From Streptomyces sp. NBC_00376 (GTDB taxonomy: Bacteria > Actinomycetota > Actinomycetes > Streptomycetales > Streptomycetaceae), in contig NZ_CP107960.1 of NCBI RefSeq assembly GCF_036077095.1, positions 6,200,001 through 6,264,000 of the forward strand: a stretch of DNA of 64,000 nt, in the 5' to 3' direction. Position 1 is the first letter of the stretch. Each line of letters opens with the position of its first letter. Below are positions 54,662-62,099 of the stretch, in pieces. Both the position numbers and the translations under genes were made by a program. The notes below the pieces were generated by a model that saw nothing but the letters and a program-made list of their open reading frames with translations, ran no database searches and had not been told where the DNA came from.

Positions 54662-55388
54662 GGGTCGAGAGCAGCCGCTGCGCGGGGACAGCGGGTACGG
54701 CCGGGGCCAGGGCGGAGAGCCGGTCCAGCAGCTCCCCGAACGGCCCGTCCGCCGGCTCCTGGCCGAGCACCCGCAGCACGATGCCCGCCGTCTCCGTGTT
54801 GTACGCGGCGCTCACCGCGGCCAGCGCGGCGAAGTCGTGCACCAGCTGCAACTCCAGCTCCTCGCGCGGAATCCGCCGCCCGTCCAGCCAGATCAGCGCC
54901 GTCGACTCGGCCAGCGACACCCAGGAACGCACGACCAGCTCCAGCCGTGCCGGGGGATCCTCGACCCCCAGATGGGACAGGATCTGCTCGCAGGCGGCCT
55001 GCCGCACCCCGTCTATCATCGCGTTCGCCGTCGAGGACCCCGCCGCGGGCCCGCCCCGCATCAGCGCCGAGAACCCCGGACCGTGCTCCTCGACGAAGTC
55101 GAAGAACCGCCCCATCACCCGCAGCAGCCGGGCCCCGAGCGGTCCTTCGCGAGGCTCCACGAACCGGGCCGCCAGCTCGTCGGCGGCCCGCCGCAGCGCG
55201 GCCTCGTACAGGCTCTGCTTCCCCGGGAAGTAGTGGTAGACCAGTGGCCGCGAGATCCCCGCGGCGGCCGCGATCTCGTCGATCGACACCTCGTCCGGGG
55301 CGCGGTGACTGAACAACTCCAGCGCGACACCGATCAATTGTTGTCTGCGCTCCTCGACGCCCATCCTGCGCCGCACCCCGGTCGTCAT
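54654..55388 (-). CDS. TetR-family regulator
   Basis: 244 residues. Helix-turn-helix VSIDEIAAAAGISRPLVYHYF (read in part) followed by PGKQSLYEAALRRAADELA; ligand domain with LVVRSWVSLAESTALIWLDG. The group is often found with lipid- or hydrocarbon-related genes. It follows the reductase gene by 84 bp on the same strand, so it probably regulates the oxygenase/reductase pair upstream of it. ATG 55388 is the start; its ribosome-binding site is weak. Confidence 0.87.
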   Translation of the reverse strand: MTTGVRRRMGVEERRQQLIGVALELFSHRAPDEVSIDEIAAAAGISRPLVYHYFPGKQSLYEAALRRAADELAARFVEPREGPLGARLLRVMGRFFDFVEEHGPGFSALMRGGPAAGSSTANAMIDGVRQAACEQILSHLGVEDPPARLELVVRSWVSLAESTALIWLDGRRIPREELELQLVHDFAALAAVSAAYNTETAGIVLRVLGQEPADGPFGELLDRLSALAPAVPAVPAQRLLSTPT

Positions 55389-55472
55389 GGTGGACAGCGT
55401 ACCGAGTGGGGTGGCGGGGGAGAGGAGGCGGGCGGCCCGGCATTTCTCCCCACCCCCGATCGCCACAAGGCC

Positions 55473-56555
55473 CTAGAGGTCCAGCACCAGCCGCTCGCCC
55501 CGGCACCGGGACACGCAGATCAGCATCGAGTCGTCCCGCTCCGAGTCCGTCAGGAGCTCGTCGCGGTGGTCGATCTCGCCCTCCAGGACGCGCTGCCGGC
55601 ACGTACCGCAGAAGCCCTGCTCGCAGGAGTACGAGACGTGACTCAGCTCCTCGCGCACCGCCGCCAGCACCGACTGGTCCGCCGCCACCTGGACCGTACG
55701 GCCGGAGCGGCGCAACTCGACCTCGAACGGGCCCGAGCCGGCCGACGACGCGGCCGCCGCCGTGAAGCGTTCCAGATGCAGGGTGCGGTTGGGCGGGAGG
55801 GCGGCGGCGACCGCGTCCATCAGGGGTTCGGGGCCGCAGCAGTAGACGGCGGTGCCCTCCGCCGTGTCCGCCAGGGCCGCCGCGGCGTCCGGGTGGCCCG
55901 CCTCGTCCTCGGCGACGACCGTCACCCGGCCGCCCTCCGCGCCCAGCTTCTCGATCTCGTCCAGGAACGGCATCGAGGCGCGGGTCCGTCCGCCGTACAG
56001 CAGCCGCCAGTCGGCGCCCGAGGCGGCGACGGACCGCAGCATCGGCAGGATCGGGGTGATGCCGATGCCGCCCGCGACGAACAGGTAAGCGGGGGCTTCG
56101 GTGAGCGGGAAGCGGTTGCGCGGGTCGCGGATCTCCACCTCCTCGCCCTCGTGGAGCTGCGCGTGGACCTCGCGGGAGCCGCCGCGGCCGTCCTCGACCA
56201 GCCGCGTCGCGATGGTGTACGTGCCGGGGTCGGCCGGGTCCCCGCAGAGCGAGTACTGGCGGACCAGGCCGGAGGGCAGGAGCAGGTCGAGGTGGGCGCC
56301 GGGCTGCCACGGCGGCAGGGCGGACCCTTCGAGACGGAGCTGGACGACGCCCTCGGCCGGGGTGGTCCGCTCGGTGATCAGCAGCCGGCGGGTGGCCGTG
56401 GTGCGCCGCTCGGAGTGGCCCGAGATCGGTTCCTCCAGGGCAGGCAGCGGCCACAGCGGGGAGCTCTGGATCCGGCGGTGCAGGGCGCGCTTGGCCAGCA
56501 GTGCGGCGCCCGCGACCAGGACGATGGTGCGCAGGCGGGGCAGGGGGAGCGGCAT
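55473..56555 (-). CDS. Membrane-anchored ferredoxin reductase (FAD, NAD and C-terminal 2Fe-2S)
   Basis: 360 residues in the order of phthalate-dioxygenase-reductase-type enzymes: a hydrophobic N-terminal helix (TIVLVAGAALLA), FAD barrel with RQYSLCGDP, NAD domain with AGGIGITPILPML and CCGPEPLM, and a plant-type 2Fe-2S domain at the C-terminus with CEQGFCGTCRQRV and a distant last Cys in ICVSRC. Passes electrons from NAD(P)H to an oxygenase. It begins 2 bp after the stop of the di-iron protein gene, so that protein is the likely partner (inference). Confidence 0.92.
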   Translation of the reverse strand: MPLPLPRLRTIVLVAGAALLAKRALHRRIQSSPLWPLPALEEPISGHSERRTTATRRLLITERTTPAEGVVQLRLEGSALPPWQPGAHLDLLLPSGLVRQYSLCGDPADPGTYTIATRLVEDGRGGSREVHAQLHEGEEVEIRDPRNRFPLTEAPAYLFVAGGIGITPILPMLRSVAASGADWRLLYGGRTRASMPFLDEIEKLGAEGGRVTVVAEDEAGHPDAAAALADTAEGTAVYCCGPEPLMDAVAAALPPNRTLHLERFTAAAASSAGSGPFEVELRRSGRTVQVAADQSVLAAVREELSHVSYSCEQGFCGTCRQRVLEGEIDHRDELLTDSERDDSMLICVSRCRGERLVLDL

Positions 56556-56557
56556 GT

Positions 56558-57463
56558 TCAGCTGGTTCCCGTCATACGGGCCTCGGCGGCGGTCGCCGCG
56601 GGCGAGTGGGCGAGATAGTCGATGGCCTGGGCCGTACTGCCCTCCTGCGAGGGGTGGTAGTCCCGGCTCAGATAGCGGGGCACCGAACGCAGCAGATCAC
56701 CGGTGGCGGGCAGGGTGCCGCGCTTGCCGCTGGTGTAGAACTCCTTGAACGATCCCTTGCCGTTGAGCAGGCTCGGGTCGTTCTCCATGAAGAAGCGGAT
56801 GCCGCGCTGCCAGAGGAAGACCAGCGCGCTGAACGCCGTGGCCCAGGTGCGGGCCCGGCGCGGGTAACCGCCGTCGACATGCATGAACACCTCGAACGCG
56901 ACCGAGCGGTGCTCGACCTCCTCCGCGCCGTGCCAGCGCAGCAGGTCCAGCATCATCGGATCGGCGCCGCGCCGGTCCAACTCGTCGGCGTTCAGCACCC
57001 AGTCGCCGAGGAAGGCGGTGTAGTGCTCGATCGCCGCGATCAGCGCCACCCGCTCCATCAGCCACCACTTGCGCGCCCGCCCCGGCGGCAGCGTCCGGTC
57101 GCCGAGCAGCTTCTCGAAGAACCAGTCGACCTGCGCGGTGTACGGCGTCGGGTCGAGACCCAACTCCTTCAGGCGGGGCAGGACGTCGTCGTGCGCCTGG
57201 GAGTGCACGGCCTCCTGGCCGATGAAGCCGATGACGTCCCGGCGCAGCTGTTCGTCGTGGATGTACGGCAGCACCTGCCGGTACACGTGGATGAACCAGC
57301 GTTCCCCGGCGGGCAGCAGGAGGTGGAGCACATTGATGGTGTGCGTGGTGAACGGGTCGCCCGGCACCCAGTGCAGGGGAGTCTTCTCCCAGGCGAAGGA
57401 GACCCTGCGCGCCTTGAGAAGCGTCCGCTCCGAGGCGACCGGCGCCGGCTGCGTGTTAGACAT
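56558..57463 (-). CDS. PF10118-type 'metal-dependent hydrolase', probably a di-iron oxygenase
   Basis: 301 residues. Usually named metal-dependent hydrolase, but the helices carry a ferritin-like di-iron pattern: Glu54 (AGERWF), Glu84 and His87 (GQEAVHSQ), Glu146 (AAIEHYT), Glu182 and His185 (GAEEVEHRS), that is E...ExxH...E...ExxH. No signal peptide. It is followed after 2 bp by a 2Fe-2S flavin reductase, the normal partner of di-iron oxygenases, and then by a TetR regulator, so hydroxylation or desaturation of a lipid-like substrate is more likely than hydrolysis (inference). ATG 57463 lies inside the small inverted repeat GACATATTGTC. Confidence 0.85.
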   Translation of the reverse strand: MSNTQPAPVASERTLLKARRVSFAWEKTPLHWVPGDPFTTHTINVLHLLLPAGERWFIHVYRQVLPYIHDEQLRRDVIGFIGQEAVHSQAHDDVLPRLKELGLDPTPYTAQVDWFFEKLLGDRTLPPGRARKWWLMERVALIAAIEHYTAFLGDWVLNADELDRRGADPMMLDLLRWHGAEEVEHRSVAFEVFMHVDGGYPRRARTWATAFSALVFLWQRGIRFFMENDPSLLNGKGSFKEFYTSGKRGTLPATGDLLRSVPRYLSRDYHPSQEGSTAQAIDYLAHSPAATAAEARMTGTS

Positions 57464-57476
57464 ATTGTCAATGTAC
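57458..57476. promoter_or_regulatory. Candidate TetR half-sites over the di-iron gene start
   Basis: GACA-TAT-TGTC runs into AATGTA, giving TTGTCAATGTA on the plus strand, the kind of half-site read by TetR regulators of lipid genes. It covers the start codon, so its role is uncertain. Confidence 0.3.
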
Positions 57477-57556
57477 TGAGAGGTAGGCCGTCGGAACAGA
57501 GGCGTGCGACGAATTCCTGACGCTCCGGAATTCCTGACGCCCAGGACGACGGGGAG

Positions 57557-59476
57557 TCAGCGCAGCGCGCCCACCCGACTCCCGTCCGCCAGCGTCCCGT
57601 TCAGCCGTGCCCGGTCGCCCGCCCTGGCCGGCACGGCGAGCAGGCGGCTGTCGGAGCGCGCCTCCACCCCGCCCGACGCGGTCAGCGAGGCGAACTGCTC
57701 ACTGCCCGCCGCCAGTACGTACCAGCGGCCGCCCTGCGACTTCCACAGCACCCCGGCCAGCACCCGGGGGGCGCGCATCCCGCAGGCCGGGGAGTCCTCG
57801 GCCCTGGCCGCGACCGCCCCGGGCGGCCCGCCCGTCGCGACGGCCGGCGCCGACGGGGCCTGGAACTGGGCGAGGACCCGGCTGCCGGTACCCCGCCAGG
57901 TCTCCGCCCTGGTGCAGAGCCAGCGCGCGGAACCGCCCCCCTCGGGCAGCAACTGCTCTGCGTACTGCCAGGAGTTCACCGAACGCACCCCGCGCGAACG
58001 CACCGCGGGCAGCAGACAGGCGGTCCGCGCCCAGCTGTCCCGCTCCGCCCACCCGGCGACATCGTGCGGCGCGGACGGCGGGCCCGAGGTGAGCCGGGCC
58101 GGGACCAGTTCGCCGAGGTCGGCCATCAGCCGGGCCGCCGGGCCGTCGCGGACCTCGATCGTTTCCCAGGCACGGCAGTCGCGGGCCGTCGCCGGGCTGG
58201 TCAGCGCGGCGGTCACCCCGTCTGCGCGGCGGGGCAGCGGCCGCCGTCCGGCGCCCGGCGCCAGCAGGTCCCGCACCGACACCGAACTCACCCAGGGCGC
58301 GGTGAGGTAGCGGATCCGGTCGCCGCCGCGCGCCACGATCAGCGCGGCGGCCGTCGCCCGGTCCGCACCGTCGACCCGGGCGAAGTCGAGCGCGACGCCC
58401 TCGCCCCGGCCGCCGTCCCGGGGCTCCGCGTACCGCACGACGCGCAGCCCGTCGTGGAACAGCACCACCGTCACCCGGTCCACCTCGCCCGCGTACAGCA
58501 GTTGCGGCGCCCCCATCGGAGGCCCGACGGGGGTGCCAGGGGTCGCCGACGAACGCACCGCACCGTCCGGACGCGCCCAGGCCCTCAGCGCGCGGTGCAG
58601 CAGCCGGGCATCCCCGGTGCGGCTGCCGCGGGTGGGCCAGGAAGTGAAGTCGGTACGTGGCGAGCGCTGCCAGAACGTCGCGGACACCCGGCTCAACCTG
58701 CCCGGGTCCAGGGCCTGTTCGGCGGCGGGCTCCCGGCTGTCCCGGGGCCCGGACACGGCGCCGCGCCCCCAGCCGTGGCCCGGCAGCCCCAGCAGCGCCC
58801 CGCACACCAGCAGCGCGGCGACCGCCGTCAGCGCCGCCTTCGCGTGCCGGCGGCGGCGCAGCAGATCCGGCGGCCGGGCCTGGAGCGAACAGGGGTCGAA
58901 CTCGGGGGAGTCGAGGAGCGCGTGCGGCACCGGGACGCCCGCCGCCTGGGCGAGCGCCGCGTACGGGTCGGCGACCCCGGCGTCCGCGAGCACCCGTCGG
59001 GCCTCCGCGTCGGTCAGCCCCTCCAGACCGCGCAGGGCGTGGGCGGCGCGGCCCGGACCGGAGAGCGCCGACAGGGCGTTCTCCAGGGCGAGCCCGTCCG
59101 ACCCGCCGGAGTGCGGGAACAGCCGCAGCCCCCATACGAGTGGCAGGAGCGAAGGCAACCGGGCGCGGCGGCCCGCCGCCAGGGCCGCCCGCAGCACCCG
59201 TCGACGGGCGAGCGCGTACGACGGATCCACCGTCGCCGCACCGCCGGGCCCGCGCGGCACCGGGACGCCGCCCCCGGCCCCCGCCCGGCGCCCGGCCAGC
59301 AGGCACCGCTGGGCAAGCGCGTGCGCCTTCAGCACCCGGCGGTGGCTGTCGAGCGACGGCGGCAGCACGAGATAGCCGAGTCGGACCAGTCGCGGATAGT
59401 GCTCGACGAGCGCGGCCCCGGCCTGCTCCCCTTCGGCCGGGGCGGCTGCGGAAGGTACTTCTGGCAGTGGACGCAC
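57557..59476 (-). CDS. Single-pass membrane protein of unknown function
   Basis: 639 residues. Residues 1-205 are helical and cytoplasmic, and AALVEHYPRLVRLGYLVLP followed by RRVLKAHALAQRCL resembles the start of sigma-factor region 2 but lacks the rest. One transmembrane helix is at about 215-235 (LTAVAALLVCGALLGLPGHG). The remaining 400 residues lie outside the cell, rich in Arg, Ala and Gly, with several Cys (TARDCRAWE, ARTACLLPA, RWLCTRAE, PACGMRA) that could form disulfides. GTG start at 59476 with no clear ribosome-binding site. I do not recognise a family beyond a Streptomyces hypothetical. Confidence 0.72.
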   Translation of the reverse strand: MRPLPEVPSAAAPAEGEQAGAALVEHYPRLVRLGYLVLPPSLDSHRRVLKAHALAQRCLLAGRRAGAGGGVPVPRGPGGAATVDPSYALARRRVLRAALAAGRRARLPSLLPLVWGLRLFPHSGGSDGLALENALSALSGPGRAAHALRGLEGLTDAEARRVLADAGVADPYAALAQAAGVPVPHALLDSPEFDPCSLQARPPDLLRRRRHAKAALTAVAALLVCGALLGLPGHGWGRGAVSGPRDSREPAAEQALDPGRLSRVSATFWQRSPRTDFTSWPTRGSRTGDARLLHRALRAWARPDGAVRSSATPGTPVGPPMGAPQLLYAGEVDRVTVVLFHDGLRVVRYAEPRDGGRGEGVALDFARVDGADRATAAALIVARGGDRIRYLTAPWVSSVSVRDLLAPGAGRRPLPRRADGVTAALTSPATARDCRAWETIEVRDGPAARLMADLGELVPARLTSGPPSAPHDVAGWAERDSWARTACLLPAVRSRGVRSVNSWQYAEQLLPEGGGSARWLCTRAETWRGTGSRVLAQFQAPSAPAVATGGPPGAVAARAEDSPACGMRAPRVLAGVLWKSQGGRWYVLAAGSEQFASLTASGGVEARSDSRLLAVPARAGDRARLNGTLADGSRVGALR

Positions 59477-59490
59477 GTTCAGCAGAACGA

Positions 59491-59554
59491 GCGAATCGTG
59501 CGATGGTCACCCCGGCCTGTCCGCGCGCGGCACGGCGACCGTGCCCACCGTCCG
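59491..59554. repeat. Composite repeat: copy of sequence at 62043-62083 joined to copy of 62202-62228
   Basis: 59491-59531 matches 62043-62083 at 36 of 41 positions, and all five differences are transitions. 59528-59554 matches 62202-62228 exactly over 27 bases, which is coding sequence of the GH89 gene. The 118 bp that separate the two parts at 62 kb are missing here. Further right, TGGAACCGTGCGTC resembles TGGAAC and CCGTGCATCC of the same gene with another gap, so this looks like a decayed fragment of the GH89 3' end. Confidence 0.7.
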
Positions 59555-59751
59555 TCTGCTGGAACCGTGCGTCATAGCCGCGCAAGCCCGGCCTCAGGGC
59601 ACCTTCGCGGCCCGATTCAAGACAATTCGACATCTCTCGGCAGGTAGAGCAGCATGGCTATGCGGGAGGTGTACAGATCGCTGGCCCCCAGCAATGACGG
59701 CGCGGCCAGTCGACGGGCGCCGGGTAACCGACTCCTACGCGATCACAAGCC
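59555..59751. other. Non-coding stretch upstream of the SARP gene
   Basis: No convincing gene. A short frame at 59541-59765 is open but has no family features and crosses the decayed fragment. The bases are visibly less G+C-rich than the surroundings (for example TTCAAGACAATTCGACATC). Confidence 0.4.
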
Positions 59752-60531
59752 ATGAGCTCATATGATCTCGTTTTCTCGCCGCCGCCCACCAGGCCCAGGC
59801 CTTTCGTGAGCATCTCTCTTCTCGGCGGTTTCGACATCGTCGTCGGCGACGAACCAGTGACCGTCCCAGTCGGCTCGAAGCGACTGCTGGCGTTCATCGC
59901 GCTACAATACCGGGCTGCTGTTCCCCGAACTCTGGTCGCCGGGAGTCTCTGGCCCGAAGCAACCGAGCAGGGTGCGAACACGAACCTTCGGTCGGCGCTG
60001 TCACGTCTCCAGGACCTCGGGAAGCAGGCGCTGAACATCTGCCCCGCCGAGGTGCGTCTCGCGCGGGAGGTCGACGTCGACCTGTTTCGGGCTCGGTCGT
60101 TGGCCCAGCGCATCATCGATTCCCATGTCCCGGCCGAGGAACCCGACCTCAACGCGACGGCCGTCGACCAGCTGTCCGCAGATCTGCTGCCCGGCTGGTA
60201 CGACGACTGGATGCTGCCGGAGGCGGAGCAATGGCGGCAGCTTCGGCTCCACGCCCTTGAGGCACTGACGGAAGCCTTCATCGACACGAAGGAGTTCGCC
60301 TGGGCCGTGACGGCCGCCCATGCGGCTGTCCAGGCGGATCCGCTGCGGGAGAGCAGTCAGGCTTCGCTGATCCGTGCCCACCTGGCGGAGGACAACCGGT
60401 CCGAGGCGTTGTACGACTTCGAACGCTACGAGCAGCAGCTCAGCGACGAGCTGGGACTCCGCCCCACGCCACGGCTGCGCCGGCTGGTGTCCGAACTTCA
60501 GCGGTCGCGCCCCGGTGGCGGATCCCCGTAG
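59752..60531 (+). CDS. Stand-alone SARP (DNA-binding plus BTAD) regulator
   Basis: 259 residues. OmpR-like winged helix at about 18-105 (SISLLGGFDIVVGDEPVTVP then RTLVAGSLWPEATEQGANTN and LRSALSRLQ) and a BTAD helical domain to the end (WAVTAAHAAVQADPLRESSQ, YDFERYEQQLSDELGLRPTP). No ATPase domain, so it is a small SARP of the kind that activates a nearby gene. It converges with the repeat-protein gene. No good ribosome-binding site before ATG 59752; a GTG at 59806 is a possible alternative. Lower G+C and TAC/ACA codons near the 5' end hint at transfer. Confidence 0.85.
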   Translation: MSSYDLVFSPPPTRPRPFVSISLLGGFDIVVGDEPVTVPVGSKRLLAFIALQYRAAVPRTLVAGSLWPEATEQGANTNLRSALSRLQDLGKQALNICPAEVRLAREVDVDLFRARSLAQRIIDSHVPAEEPDLNATAVDQLSADLLPGWYDDWMLPEAEQWRQLRLHALEALTEAFIDTKEFAWAVTAAHAAVQADPLRESSQASLIRAHLAEDNRSEALYDFERYEQQLSDELGLRPTPRLRRLVSELQRSRPGGGSP

Positions 60532-60560
60532 CTGCGTAGCTGCCCCGTAGCGCGGAGTTG

Positions 60561-60592
60561 GCGAACCCGCCACTGTCCAGTGGCGGGCTCGC
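60561..60592. terminator. Terminator between the SARP and repeat-protein genes
   Basis: CCCGCCACT (60566-60574) pairs with AGTGGCGGG (60579-60587) around GTCC, and after one mismatch GCGA (60561-60564) pairs with TCGC (60589-60592). It serves both convergent genes. Confidence 0.75.
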
Positions 60593-60637
60593 GTTACCGA
60601 GTTCGGTCGGTTTGGCGTGGTCAGCACGCGACAGAGG

Positions 60638-61720
60638 TCACGTCTGTGCGCCCTGCTGGAGGACGTTGCCGTTGCCGGGGCCGGTCTGTGCGCCCTGTTG
60701 CAGGACGTTGCCGTTGCCGGGGCCGGTCTGTGCGCCCTGCTGGAGGACGTTGCCGTTGCCGGGGCCGGTCTGTGCGCCCTGCTGGAGGACGTTGCCGTTG
60801 CCGGGGCCGGTCTGTGCGCCCTGCTGGAGGACGTTGCCGTTGCCGGGGCCGGTCTGTGCGCCCTGCTGGAGGACGTTGCCGTTGCCGGGGCCGGTCTGTG
60901 CGCCCTGCTGGAGGACGTTGCCGTTGCCGGGGCCGGTCTGTGCGCCCTGCTGGAGGACGTTGCCGTTGCCGGGGCCGGTCTGTGCGCCCTGTTGCAGGAC
61001 GTTGCCGTTGCCGGGGCCGGTCTGTGCGCCCTGCTGGAGGACGTTGCCGTTACCGCCGGTCTGCGCACCCTGTTGCAGGACGTTGCCGTTACCGCCGGTC
61101 TGTGCGCCCTGCTGGAGGACGTTGCCGTTGCCGGGGCCGGTCTGTGCGCCCTGCTGGAGGACGTTGCCGGTGCCTCGCCCGGTCTGCGCACCTTGCTGGA
61201 GGACGTTGCCGTTACCGCCGGTCTGTGCGCCCTGCTGGAGGACGTTGCCGGTGCCTCGTCCGGTCTGTGCACCTTGTTGCAGGACGTTGCCGGTGCCTCG
61301 TCCGGTCTGTGCGCCTTGCTGGAGGACGTTGCCGGTGCCTCGTCCGGTCTGTGCGCCTTGCTGGAGGACGTTGCCGGTGCCTCGTCCGGTCTGTGCGCCT
61401 TGCTGGAGGACGTTGCCGGTGCCTCGTCCGGTCTGTGCGCCTTGCTGGAGGACGTTGCCGGTGCCTCGTCCGGTCTGTGCGCCCTGTTGCAGGACGTTGC
61501 CGGTGCCACCGGTCTGTGCGCCCTGCTGGAGGACGTTGCCGGTGGCCGTGTCGAAGCAGGTCGGGGGTTGGGACTGAGTGCAGACGATTGCGGACGGGAC
61601 GGCCTGGGGCGCCGCTGTAGCACTTGTCGCGCCGACTGCGCCGACTCCGCCGGCCATCGCCGCGACCAAGCTCGACACGCCGATCAGGCGGGGAATTCCT
61701 TGGCGAATGCTTCTCATCAT
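60638..61720 (-). CDS. Secreted 22-repeat protein (GNVLQQGAQT repeats)
   Basis: 360 residues. ATG ATG at 61720/61717 with AAGGA 7 bases upstream. Signal peptide MMRSIRQGIPRLIGVSSLVA continuing to about ATAA at residue 37, then a 20-residue lead with two Cys (47 and 55, CTQSQPPTC), then 22 copies of NVLQQGAQT joined by short linkers to the very C-terminus. Linkers: GGTG once, GRGTG seven times, GGNG three times, GPGNG ten times. Gln/Asn/Gly-rich repeats of fixed length suggest a beta-solenoid or amyloid-like surface fibre. NVLQQG is reminiscent of the NVxQxG core of curli repeats, but this is only visual. Not a family I know. This frame, not the open plus-strand frames, is chosen for its start, signal and GC3 use. 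Confidence 0.75.
   Translation of the reverse strand: MMRSIRQGIPRLIGVSSLVAAMAGGVGAVGATSATAAPQAVPSAIVCTQSQPPTCFDTATGNVLQQGAQTGGTGNVLQQGAQTGRGTGNVLQQGAQTGRGTGNVLQQGAQTGRGTGNVLQQGAQTGRGTGNVLQQGAQTGRGTGNVLQQGAQTGRGTGNVLQQGAQTGGNGNVLQQGAQTGRGTGNVLQQGAQTGPGNGNVLQQGAQTGGNGNVLQQGAQTGGNGNVLQQGAQTGPGNGNVLQQGAQTGPGNGNVLQQGAQTGPGNGNVLQQGAQTGPGNGNVLQQGAQTGPGNGNVLQQGAQTGPGNGNVLQQGAQTGPGNGNVLQQGAQTGPGNGNVLQQGAQTGPGNGNVLQQGAQT
60641..61540 (-). repeat. Tandem repeat array, 22 units of 39 or 42 bp
   Basis: 900 bp of head-to-tail units coding for the repeat protein. All unit lengths are multiples of 3. Most units read GTC CTC CAG CAG; five units instead have CTG CAA at the same Leu-Gln codons (near 60698, 60992, 61074, 61277 and 61488). 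GPGN-type linkers cluster at the C-terminal end and GRGT-type linkers at the N-terminal end, a sign of local copying between neighbours. Confidence 0.95.
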
Positions 61721-62099
61721 GGTGGATTCCTTGCGTGTGGAAGCGGGTTTGAGCTTGCCTGCACCAGCCATCGTCATGTGCCGGGCATCACCGCGGCGTG
61801 ACGTCGGCGTGACCGGGCTCGGCTGACGGCAGTCGGCGGATGCTCTCCGAGGGCGTCTGCCTGCGCCCCGGCCATGGTCAGGACTTGCCCATGGACGGCC
61901 GTGTTTCCCGCGTGCCTGGCCGGCTGCGTACGGTGACAAGCCGCACGGGGACGTACTCGTAGCCGACGCGCCGCGCCACTCAGGTGCGCCCGGACGGCGC
62001 GGGTGCGGCGCGGCAGTCGGTTGTCCTCGGCGCGGTTGCCGGGCGAATCGTGTGACGGTCACTCCGGCCCGTCCGCGCACGGCTCAACGGGCCTCCACC
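61721..62099. promoter_or_regulatory. Region upstream of the repeat-protein gene
   Basis: 379 bp with no convincing gene. It must hold the promoter of the repeat-protein gene (minus strand), but no clear -35/-10 pair was found. The right end (62043-62083) is the copy related to 59491-59531. Confidence 0.5.
62043..62083. repeat. Partner copy of the repeat at 59491-59531
   Basis: 41 bp, 36 identical to the left copy, lying 17 bp past the GH89 stop codon. The two direct copies bracket the SARP and repeat-protein genes. Confidence 0.7.

Noticed and set aside
59541..59765. 74-residue frame left of the SARP gene
   Set aside because: It covers the decayed GH89 fragment and overlaps the SARP start; no ribosome-binding site or domain.
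60641..61540. CRISPR array
   Set aside because: There are no unique spacers; the whole unit repeats, differences are synonymous or in short linkers, and no cas genes are present.
60558..61801. Long open frames on the plus strand across the repeat array, one Cys-rich (CAPCWRTLPLPGP)
   Set aside because: All three plus frames stay open only because the units are multiples of 3 and lack stop codons on that strand. They have no signal or ribosome-binding site, use rare TTG Leu codons, and the minus frame has start, signal peptide and normal GC3.
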